This document shows, piece after piece, positions 18,506 through 25,143 of a stretch of 64,000 nt of DNA; position 1 is the first letter of the stretch; every line of letters begins with the position of its first letter. The notes under the pieces were generated by a model. That model saw only the letters and a list, made by a program, of their open reading frames with translations, was not told where the DNA came from and ran no database searches. The DNA is from Paraburkholderia sp. UYCP14C. Lineage in GTDB: Bacteria; Pseudomonadota; Gammaproteobacteria; Burkholderiales; Burkholderiaceae. Made by a program: the position numbers and the translations under genes. The DNA is taken from NCBI RefSeq assembly GCF_004197395.1, contig NZ_SELS01000002.1:1-64000 (forward strand), written 5' to 3'.

Positions 18506-18546
18506 AGAAAACAGAAAAGCCTGCGACCGCAGGGTTCACAGGCTTG
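18506..18546 (-). terminator. Possible rho-independent terminator
   Basis: On the minus strand AAGCCTG pairs with CAGGCTT around an inner CCTGCG/CGCAGG stem, followed by the T-rich stretch TTTTCTGTTTTCTG. It lies between the small regulators (18.8-19.9 kb) and the transfer operon, so it would insulate the operon from upstream transcription. The run of Ts is interrupted, hence moderate confidence. The rest of 18392-18759 holds no recognisable gene and should carry the operon promoter. Confidence 0.45.
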
Positions 18547-18759
18547 ACTCGCATCGCGACCACTACGCCCACACACACATACATCGGGACATCGGAGCCG
18601 CTGGCGCGTACTCGGTCGTGCGTTTGCGCGTCGACCGGAACAGGTTGTTGACTGCACTCTAGGTGCGATTTTGCAGAGAGGCAAGCCTCGAAATCGCCGG
18701 CATTTCCGCACTGTCGTCCGTCAGGTTCCGGGGGTATCCGGCGAATTCCGGAAAAAATT

Positions 18760-19050
18760 TTACGGCCGTTTCTTCTCCAGCAGACGGGCAAGCGCGTGCT
18801 CGGCTGCGGCGAGTTCCAGTTCGTAAAGACTGCGCGGATAACGAGGAATTTTGAGGCGGCGACAAACCACTTCGCGACCCGCGTGCCACAAGAACACCAT
18901 ACGAAGCAATTCCTTGTGACGAGGCCCAAGACATCGCCAAGCCGCCTCGATCCTAGCTGCGTCGATCGGATTGTAGGCGCCACGTGACGCATTGGCCCAG
19001 TTGTCGACACGGGATTGCAGCGACGCACGGGATGGATCAATCATCGTCAT
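18760..19050 (-). CDS. Small helical regulator-like protein
   Basis: A 96-residue protein (MTMIDPSRASLQSRVDNWAN). It recalls the antitermination/sigma-region-4-like proteins common on Burkholderia phages and islands: VDNWA near the start, then AARIEAAWRCLGPRHKELLRMVF and a second helix with WHAGREVVCRRLKI, which may form a helix-turn-helix. Start ATG 19050 is preceded by AGGGCGC and overlaps the AlpA-type gene end by 14 bases, so the two are coupled. A regulatory role is inferred only from this resemblance and position. Confidence 0.55.
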   Translation of the reverse strand: MTMIDPSRASLQSRVDNWANASRGAYNPIDAARIEAAWRCLGPRHKELLRMVFLWHAGREVVCRRLKIPRYPRSLYELELAAAEHALARLLEKKRP

Positions 19051-19276
19051 GCGCCCTGTCGAACGGACTGGCCGCCACGCGGTATCCGGCTGGATTGACC
19101 AAAAACGTCTCGATGTCCGACGCTCGCCAGCCGACCATTCGCCCGCCCAGCGATACTGGCCTCGGGAACGTTCCATCCTTGATGCGCTGATAGATGGTGG
19201 AACGCGACAGGCCGACGACCTGCTCAACCTGTTTGCGACGCAAGACCGCGCCTGCCACACGTATCGAATCCGACAT
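19037..19276 (-). CDS. AlpA-family transcriptional regulator
   Basis: A 79-residue MerR-like/AlpA helix-turn-helix protein: VLRRKQVEQVVGLSRSTIYQ, RIKDGTFPRPVSLGGRMVGW and ASDIETFLVN match the family closely. AlpA proteins on integrative elements commonly activate excision genes or regulate neighbouring operons. Start ATG 19276 follows GGAGG at about 10 bases. With the downstream small gene it forms a two-gene regulatory unit ahead of the transfer operon, on the far side of a probable terminator. Confidence 0.85.
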   Translation of the reverse strand: MSDSIRVAGAVLRRKQVEQVVGLSRSTIYQRIKDGTFPRPVSLGGRMVGWRASDIETFLVNPAGYRVAASPFDRAHDDD

Positions 19277-19379
19277 GACTTCCGTCCTCCTGGCTTTGTG
19301 CGGATCTGTCCGGCACAGATCCGATTCAAGCAACAGGGAGCACAGACGGGGAAGTCCGTCTTACCGTCAGGACACCCCG

Positions 19380-19940
19380 TCAGGACCGCGACCGCGAGTA
19401 TCGGCTGCCAGCAGTCTCCTTCAGCCAATCAGGTCGGATTGCGGACGCATACGTCTGCGCGCTTCGAGACGCCTCGCCGTCGGGTTGAGCTTTCAGATTC
19501 AACCGTTCGTCGATCGCCCGCGCTACGACGGACGACTTGGGCGGGTTGTTCTCGTCATAGTCGGACCAGAAAATTTGCATGACATCAAACATCCCGGAAA
19601 GAATCTCGGTGATAAACGGCAGCCGAACGGTGATCCCGTAAGAACGCTCCGACTGCTCCTCGCAGCCGCATTGCAACGTCCTCCATGATGGCGCCATCGC
19701 ACGCAACGACTCGAGCTCCTGCTCTTGCCGCTCTTCTATCGCATGATGCACGGCCACCGTACGAAGTAACGCCTTTCCCATATCGCTCAGTTGTCGCTCT
19801 TTCCCTCTCAATTGCTCCGTTAGGCGGCGAACGTCAGCCTCGGCCTGGTCTAGACGCCTCTGCAGTGAATTTGGAGCAAGCGCTACGGTGCTATCGTCAC
19901 GTGCTCCTGCTGGCTGACATGGGTTCTCTGAGTGATCCAT
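19380..19940 (-). CDS. Coiled-coil hypothetical protein
   Basis: I do not recognise the family. The 186-residue product has a coiled coil at about residues 26-75 (LQRRLDQAEADVRRLTEQLRG and onward), a CGCEEQSE cysteine pair near the middle, then a mixed segment RLPFITEILSGMFDVMQIFWSDYDE. It has no signal peptide or membrane helix. ATG 19940 is preceded by GAGGACG; an upstream ATG at 19952 is possible. It lies 103 bases upstream of the AlpA-type gene on the same strand and may be the first gene of the element's regulatory operon. Confidence 0.55.
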   Translation of the reverse strand: MDHSENPCQPAGARDDSTVALAPNSLQRRLDQAEADVRRLTEQLRGKERQLSDMGKALLRTVAVHHAIEERQEQELESLRAMAPSWRTLQCGCEEQSERSYGITVRLPFITEILSGMFDVMQIFWSDYDENNPPKSSVVARAIDERLNLKAQPDGEASRSAQTYASAIRPDWLKETAGSRYSRSRS

Positions 19941-20306
19941 GATCGTCCTCATCGCCTGCAGCGTTCTGCCGCATCACTTCCCCGTTACTTGCCACAAATC
20001 AAAACCGGACGGCGACATCGATCGTCCAGCCGACCCAAATTGCAGCACGGTCCCTTAGCGTTGACCTGCAACTCCCGCAATTCCCTCATTCGACTAATTA
20101 CGGCGCCGCCTTGGGGCAGCGTATCCTGAAGTCAGACATGACACTCTGACGGCCGGTCAGTAGTAGAACGATCGTACGAGCCGGCCTGGCAGCACCTGTT
20201 GTCGGACGCAGCGCTGCAAGAAAAAGTCTAGTTCGCTGGCTGCGGGATCGGCACCACACCAAACTACATTGACTTTTAACCTTCACTGTGCTAGTTGAGG
20301 TAAAAC
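19941..20306. other. Intergenic, no gene seen
   Basis: A 366-base divergent gap between the coiled-coil gene (minus) and the selU-like gene (plus). It should hold promoters for both. Near the right end TTGACTTTTAACC precedes a GAGG ribosome site. I see no tRNA, repeat or convincing hairpin. Confidence 0.5.
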
Positions 20307-21365
20307 ATGTACGACGTGGATGCTTTGAAGAAGTTTGACCTGGTGATTGATGCGAGGAGCCCGCGTGAGTTCGCCGAAGATCATTTGCCGGGCGCGATAA
20401 ACCTGCCCGTTGTATTCGATGACGAGTACGCCGAGGTCGGTACTACGCATCGAACTGATCCTATGCGCGCGTATCAGATCGGCGTCGCCTATTCTTTAAA
20501 AAACATTGCGCGGCACCTCGAGCTTCCGTATTTTCGGCCAAGTCGAAAAATGTCAATTCTGGTTTATTGCTTCCGGGGTGGAAAACGAAGCAAGCTCTGG
20601 GCAGACACGTTAGAAACAATTGGCTACAAGGTCGAACGCCTCCCGAAGGGTTGGAAAGGATATCGCAGCTGGGTTCGTGAAACTCTCGAAGAGATCCCTG
20701 CCCGCTTGCAGTTCAATGTACTTTCCGGTCCCACAGGATGCGGGAAGACGCGTTTGCTGATTGCTTTGAGAGAGTCTGGTGCACAGATCATCGATCTTGA
20801 AGATCTCGCTTCGCACCGAGGATCGATCATCGGGGCAATTCCCGGACGACAACAACCCACTCAGAAGCTATTCGACAGCATGTTGCTTGCCGAGCTTTAT
20901 CGGCTGGACTCTTCCAGGCGCGTCTGGATTGAAGGTGAGAGCAAACGTATTGGGCAAGTTCAATTGCCTACTGCCCTGTTCGATCGAATGCATGAGGGAC
21001 GTTTGTTTTCGGTCAAAACGCCGATGGCCGAGCGAATCGAAATGTGGCGTCGCGAGTATCCCCATTTCGAAAAAGACCCCGAGGGTCTAGTCACGCGTCT
21101 AAGCTATCTAAAAGCCCTCATAAGCGGCGTAACCCTACAAAAATGGATGTCGCTGGCTGAGCGTCATGAAATCGTCGCCTTGTTCGAGAGCATCATGCTG
21201 GATTACTATGATCCTGCATACTCGCGTTCCACGAAAAAAAACTACTCGCGTACCGGCTGCCCTATAGAGGTCGAACTTGAGACATTAGACCCATCATATC
21301 TTGCCACCGTCGCAAAGCGTTTGATTTCTGAGAGCGAGACGCCGACGTCGTTGACGCGTGAGTAA
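20307..21365 (+). CDS. selU: tRNA 2-selenouridine synthase
   Basis: MnmH/SelU/YbbB replaces sulphur by selenium in 2-thiouridine of tRNA wobble bases, via a geranylated intermediate, using selenophosphate. The 352-residue protein has an N-terminal rhodanese domain (FDLVIDARSPREFAEDHLPG) with the catalytic cysteine C88 in YCFRGGKRS, then a P-loop GPTGCGKT at 141-148 in the second domain. Both active regions are intact and the length is normal. GAGG precedes ATG 20307. Codon use is markedly more AT-rich than the neighbouring transfer genes. No selenophosphate synthetase (selD) is in the window. The end overlaps the convergent AlkB-like gene by 72 bases. Confidence 0.9.
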   Translation: MYDVDALKKFDLVIDARSPREFAEDHLPGAINLPVVFDDEYAEVGTTHRTDPMRAYQIGVAYSLKNIARHLELPYFRPSRKMSILVYCFRGGKRSKLWADTLETIGYKVERLPKGWKGYRSWVRETLEEIPARLQFNVLSGPTGCGKTRLLIALRESGAQIIDLEDLASHRGSIIGAIPGRQQPTQKLFDSMLLAELYRLDSSRRVWIEGESKRIGQVQLPTALFDRMHEGRLFSVKTPMAERIEMWRREYPHFEKDPEGLVTRLSYLKALISGVTLQKWMSLAERHEIVALFESIMLDYYDPAYSRSTKKNYSRTGCPIEVELETLDPSYLATVAKRLISESETPTSLTRE

Positions 21366-22322
21366 AATCTTTGCGCGTCGATCCATTAAGTGGTACCAAG
21401 CCGGCGGAAACAGCGCTAACCAAAGCATCTGAAAGTAGCCTGCGGGCATAGCGACGCCTTGCGAACCGAGATTCAAATATCTCACCTCACTTTCGCGGTG
21501 GTGAGCGTTGTGAAATCCGTTATTGACAAGCAGACAGTTCGACAGCCAGAAGTCGACGTCCCAAGCTGTTATCGTGGGACGGGAGGAGTCCACGACGATA
21601 CCGTAATGCTGCATATATCCCACTGTTTCGACAACAAAGATGCTAACAATGGAATAGCCAATATAGAACATCGCAACTCGTACTTGCAGAACCGCTGCTA
21701 TGGCCAGTAGAGACAAGGAGAAAATCAGGTTTCTAAACAAAATCAACGGTACATTCCCATCACGATATGACTGCGGAGAGAGTGAAGAGGTAAAGCCAGC
21801 CGTGTAGGATCTTCCGGCATGGCGCCACGCCGACGTTCCCAACGGCGCCGCCGAACCGAATTTCGGATTTCCCACGTGTTGATGATGTAGTTGATGTGCG
21901 AATCGATAATGCGGATAGCCGGCGACGGCGAATGCGATGTCACTTGTCTCCCTCCAGAATCTATTCGGTCGATGCGCAAGTTCATGAAGGTGCGCCATCG
22001 CGGTCGCGCTGAGCAATCCGCAAGCTGCCGCAAGTCCGATCAACTCTATCCACGACGACATGCTTGCGCGCCATGCGCCGACTCCTATCGCGACCATCCA
22101 CGCGACCGCGAACCAACACGGCACTTGATCCTCAGTTGTTTTCTCGAAGACTTTCCCCGCTCCCGGAGCTCCACGGCCTATCGCCGCGTCCAGCATAGGA
22201 ACAAGAAAAAGAACGATCATCGCGAACGCCCACGGTTGCCCGACAAGAAACAGACCAGCCGCGGCTATCGGCAAAGTCAGTGATAGCCAAAATGCGCTAA
22301 TCGAGTTACGCCAGAAGGTCAT
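21294..22322 (-). CDS. AlkB/desaturase-like di-iron membrane enzyme
   Basis: Integral membrane oxygenase or desaturase of 342 residues. Histidine clusters match the AlkB/XylM pattern: HELAH at 113-117, HYRFAHQLHHQH at 138-149, QHYG at 238-241 (NYxEHYG-like) and NGFHNAHH at 269-275 (LQRHSxHH-like). Hydrophobic segments at about 8-45, 70-108 and 195-232 flank them. This ligand set binds two irons that activate O2 for hydroxylation or desaturation of a lipid or hydrocarbon. The substrate cannot be told, and no rubredoxin is adjacent. Its start overlaps the luxR-type gene by 17 bases, so the two are cotranslated. Its 3' end runs 72 bases into the convergent selU gene. Confidence 0.8.
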   Translation of the reverse strand: MTFWRNSISAFWLSLTLPIAAAGLFLVGQPWAFAMIVLFLVPMLDAAIGRGAPGAGKVFEKTTEDQVPCWFAVAWMVAIGVGAWRASMSSWIELIGLAAACGLLSATAMAHLHELAHRPNRFWRETSDIAFAVAGYPHYRFAHQLHHQHVGNPKFGSAAPLGTSAWRHAGRSYTAGFTSSLSPQSYRDGNVPLILFRNLIFSLSLLAIAAVLQVRVAMFYIGYSIVSIFVVETVGYMQHYGIVVDSSRPTITAWDVDFWLSNCLLVNNGFHNAHHRESEVRYLNLGSQGVAMPAGYFQMLWLALFPPAWYHLMDRRAKILLTRQRRRRLALRNQTLCDGGKI

Positions 22323-23046
22323 TTACCTGAGCGAATTTAACCGCTTCCGAAATATGAGAAACCCCAATCTTGTCCTTTATCTTTTTATAGTTTCCATAGA
22401 CCGTCTGAATAGAAACATCTAATTCGCGGGCAATATCTTCGGCAGTAAATCCCATCTTCACGTAGCCCATTACACGAAGATCCATTTCGGTAATTCCATG
22501 CGCCTCAACTAGCTCGCGCTTTGAGACTCGATTGAACCAATCCAGTAGCTCCGAGGCGAGCGCCCTGAAGTACAATCGATGTGCAGCGAGCTTTTTTTCC
22601 CCGACCTCCTGGCTATCGTCGGAACCGATGTACAGAACACCCAGACGGTCTGAAACGCTCGTGTGGACGGGAACGACGATTCCACTTCTGAAGCCATGTT
22701 CACTCGCGGCTGCAAGCATTTCACACTGGCCTTGCGTCTCAAGCGCAATCTCCGAACCGGTGATTGGTGCGGTGTTGCTTCGCGCATACTCCAAAAATGG
22801 ATCGGTCATATACCACTTATTGGTGTTGTACATCTGGCACCATTCGGGGCTGCAGCCGATCAAAAAACGATGCGTAGGACGGGCCGCCGTCGACACTCCG
22901 GGGTAAATGGCAACGAAGACGTACGACTCTCCGCCCAGTGCGCTGACTATGGCCTTCACGCAATCGGCCAATTCGCAATCGCCACTGGCGGTGATGAGCG
23001 TTTCAAAAAGGACGCTTAGGTCTGCGGACGTCAATTGGGTGGCCAT
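22306..23046 (-). CDS. LuxR-type solo quorum regulator
   Basis: A 246-residue regulator with an N-terminal autoinducer-binding domain and a C-terminal GerE helix-turn-helix (DLRVMGYVKMGFTAEDIARE, LDVSIQTVYGNYKKI). Ligand-pocket positions are W69, Y73, D82-P83 and G122. The tryptophan usually found about a dozen residues after Asp-Pro is replaced (APITGSE), so the ligand may not be a classical acyl-homoserine lactone. No luxI homologue is in the window. Start ATG 23046 has GGAAGAG upstream. Cotranscription with the AlkB-like gene suggests that enzyme as effector or target. Confidence 0.85.
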   Translation of the reverse strand: MATQLTSADLSVLFETLITASGDCELADCVKAIVSALGGESYVFVAIYPGVSTAARPTHRFLIGCSPEWCQMYNTNKWYMTDPFLEYARSNTAPITGSEIALETQGQCEMLAAASEHGFRSGIVVPVHTSVSDRLGVLYIGSDDSQEVGEKKLAAHRLYFRALASELLDWFNRVSKRELVEAHGITEMDLRVMGYVKMGFTAEDIARELDVSIQTVYGNYKKIKDKIGVSHISEAVKFAQVNDLLA

Positions 23047-23081
23047 CTCTTCCGCCTCTATCCCCTTCCCGATCTCTCCAG

Positions 23082-23342
23082 CTATCCGAGCGTGCGACTT
23101 TCTAGAACTTGACGCCGAACCTCGTAATACAACGGGGCGAGTTCTTTCGAATAGTTATCTGCAACGGCGAATCGTTGAACATCGTACGGAACCGTTATGG
23201 GAAGCACCTGGACGGATGTCGTTTGATCTCTTTCAATCAGTCGTCGCTCCAGAACGAACCCTGGGGGGGCCCTAAAAAGACTGAGCACAACCCGCTCTCC
23301 GCCGATGAGGAGCCCGCGCTCAAAAATAAGGCTCTTCATCAT
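23082..23342 (-). CDS. Small protein of unknown function
   Basis: An 86-residue ORF I cannot assign (MMKSLIFERGLLIGGERVV at the start, VPYDVQRFAVADNYSKELAP later). It looks soluble and mixed alpha/beta, with no cysteine. It starts inside the end of the zinc-ribbon gene (23-base overlap) and is followed 35 bases later by the luxR-type gene on the same strand. That tight packing is the main reason to accept it as real. Confidence 0.5.
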   Translation of the reverse strand: MMKSLIFERGLLIGGERVVLSLFRAPPGFVLERRLIERDQTTSVQVLPITVPYDVQRFAVADNYSKELAPLYYEVRRQVLESRTLG

Positions 23343-23595
23343 CGGCTCCGTCACGGTGATTGCGATGACCACACGAGGAGCAGGCAATCCCTTCAGCGTC
23401 GATTTCTGACGTACTGGAGATAAAGTCTTCGGCGCCACACGCATCACACTCGACGATCAAACCGTTGAACACGGCACCGCAGCACTGACAAGTGAGGCGG
23501 TGAACCTCACCTGCCGCAAGGATTTCCCAGCAGTCTTCCATCGGAACACCGCATTTGGGACAGAGAAAACCCAGTTCGCATGTAGCGCTTGCCAT
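23320..23595 (-). CDS. Zinc-ribbon protein
   Basis: A 91-residue protein with three cysteine knuckle pairs besides an early single Cys: CPKC at about 13-16, CQCC and CDAC in the middle, and CSSC near the end. The knuckles would bind two zinc ions. The tail is acidic (DGADDEEPYF). It is probably a small nucleic-acid- or protein-binding adaptor; no specific family is recognised. It is the first gene of a compact minus-strand set (zinc ribbon, 86-residue protein, LuxR, AlkB-like). The ribosome site is weak. Confidence 0.6.
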   Translation of the reverse strand: MASATCELGFLCPKCGVPMEDCWEILAAGEVHRLTCQCCGAVFNGLIVECDACGAEDFISSTSEIDAEGIACSSCGHRNHRDGADDEEPYF

Positions 23596-23940
23596 GGCCG
23601 AAAGCTATACGAAAGAAAAGCCGCATGAGGTAATAGTTCAGCTTAGTTTGCTCGGTTTCATCTGCCAAATAGCGGGAGCCAATAGTTTGTCGACTCCTCA
23701 TAATGCGAATTTCTTGAACGATGGCGTGATCTGGCTTAAGTGTTGCTTGAGCGGGGGGCGGACGACTTAGCAAAACCTCATCAATTGGGGGCAGGCTCGC
23801 AGTTGTAGAAGCCGCAATGCCCAGGACCGAGCTGGCAAAACGCCCCACTCACTGGTTCGTTCTTCGGAGAATCTAGGGTAGCGTCGTCCCGAACGAATGC
23901 TCCTCCCACGGGAGCCATAACGCGCCGCTAACATCCAAGT

Positions 23941-23967
23941 TTTTTGCGTATACCGATGCGTATACCA
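23941..23967. repeat. Integrase-type arm repeat, left copy
   Basis: TTTTTGCGTATAC followed by a 3-base variable core and TGCGTATACCA: two direct TGCGTATAC units. A second 27-base copy with only three mismatches, all in the core, lies at 24463-24489 just upstream of the integrase remnant. The motif sits 50 bases from the tRNA-like att core at 24018. Together these suggest an arm-type integrase binding site or integrase operator. The rest of 23596-24017 has no convincing gene. Confidence 0.65.
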
Positions 23968-24017
23968 TCATTATCTAATTAAATTTTTTTGTTATTTTTC
24001 AGTAGCATACTTCTCTT

Positions 24018-24040
24018 GTTCGAGTCCTCTCTTGGCACCA
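24018..24040 (+). other. Putative att site (tRNA-Leu 3'-end copy)
   Basis: GTTCGAGTCCTCTC plus TTGGCACCA repeats the T-loop and acceptor end of the tRNA-Leu at 24331-24354, with one substitution and one missing base. No tRNA body precedes it, so it is a detached 3' end as left when an element integrates into a tRNA gene. The terminator right after it is what would follow the original tRNA gene. I read it as the right end (attR) of an element extending leftward, probably including the transfer module. Confidence 0.7.
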
Positions 24041-24051
24041 GATTCAAAAGT

Positions 24052-24081
24052 AGAGCCGCCTTCGGGCGGCTCTCTTTTTTG
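24052..24081 (+). terminator. Rho-independent terminator
   Basis: Perfect 9-bp stem AGAGCCGCC/GGCGGCTCT with a TTCG tetraloop, then CTTTTTTG. It directly follows the detached tRNA-Leu 3' end and probably belonged to the original tRNA gene. Confidence 0.9.
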
Positions 24082-24218
24082 TGTAAGGCCTGGCAGTCGA
24101 GATCGCTGTTCGTGTTTCGATTGCCGGATCAGCAGGACGGTGGTTCGGTAGCGATTGCATCACTTCGCTGCGCGTTCAACCGGGCGGATGAGAAAAGCAA
24201 GTTTGTTTGAAGCAGGGA

Positions 24219-24246
24219 TTGACAAACTTGATCATCTCGCTAAAAT
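24219..24246 (+). promoter_or_regulatory. Sigma-70 promoter of tRNA-Leu
   Basis: TTGACA (24219-24224) and TAAAAT (24241-24246) with a 16-base spacer, 21 bases ahead of the tRNA 5' end. It is a near-consensus promoter, as expected for a tRNA gene. Confidence 0.85.
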
Positions 24247-24267
24247 AGCGGTCTAGCTTGAAGACGT

Positions 24268-24354
24268 GCCCAGGTGGCGGAATTGGTAGACGCACTAGGT
24301 TCAGGTCCTAGCGGTGGCAACACCGTGGAGGTTCGAGTCCTCTCCTGGGCACCA
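24268..24354 (+). tRNA. tRNA-Leu(CAG)
   Basis: An 87-base class II tRNA with encoded CCA. Acceptor GCCCAGG pairs with CCTGGGC; the D arm reads TGGCGGAATTGGTAGACGCA; anticodon stem CTAGG/CCTAG holds loop TTCAGGT with anticodon CAG; a variable arm (GCGGTGGCAACACCGT) and T arm GGAGG-TTCGAGT-CCTCT follow. It reads CUG codons. It is the attachment gene for the integrase remnant just downstream, and its 3' end is echoed at 24018-24040. Confidence 0.97.
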
Positions 24355-24390
24355 CAAGTTGTTCCGGCGTAAGCCGATGTAGTTCGAGAA

Positions 24391-24425
24391 ACCCCGTAAG
24401 ATCTTGGTCTTACGGGGTTTTTTGT
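24391..24425 (+). terminator. Rho-independent terminator after tRNA-Leu
   Basis: ACCCCGTAAGA/TCTTACGGGGT, an 11-bp perfect stem with a short loop, then TTTTTTG. It terminates the tRNA transcript and separates it from the integrase remnant. Confidence 0.92.
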
Positions 24426-24462
24426 TTTTCACAGCTCCGTTACGTTCCGCTGACGTCGGCTC

Positions 24463-24489
24463 TTTTTGCGTATACTCGTGCGTATACCA
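24463..24489. repeat. Integrase-type arm repeat, right copy
   Basis: Second copy of the 27-base motif described at 23941-23967 (TTTTTGCGTATAC, core TCG, TGCGTATACCA). It ends 17 bases before the integrase ATG. From this position it could be an arm-binding site, an autoregulatory operator, or both. Confidence 0.65.
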
Positions 24490-24506
24490 GAGTTGGGGGC
24501 ACTTCC

Positions 24507-24884
24507 ATGCCCAAACGTGTCGATCCGAAGTCGGAACTGGTCTTCCGTAGCGCCAAGCCACGCGCTCAGCCCTACCTGCTCGCTGACGGAAACGGCCTTG
24601 CATTGAGAATAAGGCCGAACGGCGCCCGAACGTGGTTATTGCGATATCGACGACCGAGCACCGGAAAGGAAAACTTTCTTGGTCTGGGCCCCTACCCGGA
24701 CGTCTCACTCGTCGACGCACGCAAGGCAGCCGCTATCGCTCGCGGACTGGTTCGCGACGGGACGGATCCAGTCGAACATAAGAGGATCGAGTCGGCGACT
24801 CGCAGGCGTGCCGCCGAGGGCGCATTTCGGCTCGCGGCAAGGAAGTGGCTCGCTTTCAAGCGTCGGGCGGATGCGCGGTGCTAA
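24507..24884 (+). pseudogene. P4-type tyrosine integrase, N-terminal remnant
   Basis: Only the first 125 codons of a roughly 400-residue integrase remain. They carry the N-terminal arm-binding domain (PYLLADGNGLALRIRPNGARTW, then LGPYPDVSLVDARKAA) and the linker up to AARKWLAFKRR. The frame then breaks at about 24870 and stops. The core-binding and catalytic domains (R, H, R, Y residues) are absent; weak integrase-like scraps may continue in another frame to about 25050. GGGGG lies ahead of the ATG. Position and orientation are those of a tRNA-targeting integrase, so it marks a decayed second element. It cannot catalyse recombination. Confidence 0.88.
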
Positions 24885-25143
24885 CCGGCCGTTCGCCCGA
24901 GCCGGCTCCAGAGCCGCGACTCTCACATCGGCGCACGCGTACTTAGGACCCTATATAGCGGTCCATCGAATTTGCCCGGAGCGGTCTCAGCGACATACCG
25001 CATCCGCCATTTGTTCACTGGCGCTTAACGCCGGACTCCGACCCTACGGCGCCGGCCCGGAGACGCCCTCGACGGAGTTCTGCATCTCGCTGGATCGCTG
25101 AACCGGATCGGCCTGCTCCTGCCCGACGGTTCGTGAAGTTGAA

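Noticed and set aside
18760-19276. A prophage, because of AlpA and an antiterminator-like gene
   Set aside because: No capsid, tail, lysis or portal genes occur anywhere in the window; both gene types are also common on conjugative elements.
23507-23848. A 113-codon minus-strand frame upstream of the zinc-ribbon gene
   Set aside because: It overlaps the zinc-ribbon start in another frame and shows no conserved pattern; it is treated as non-coding.
24018-24040. A second complete tRNA gene at the left att copy
   Set aside because: Only the T-arm and acceptor 3' end are present; upstream sequence is AT-rich and does not fold as a tRNA body.
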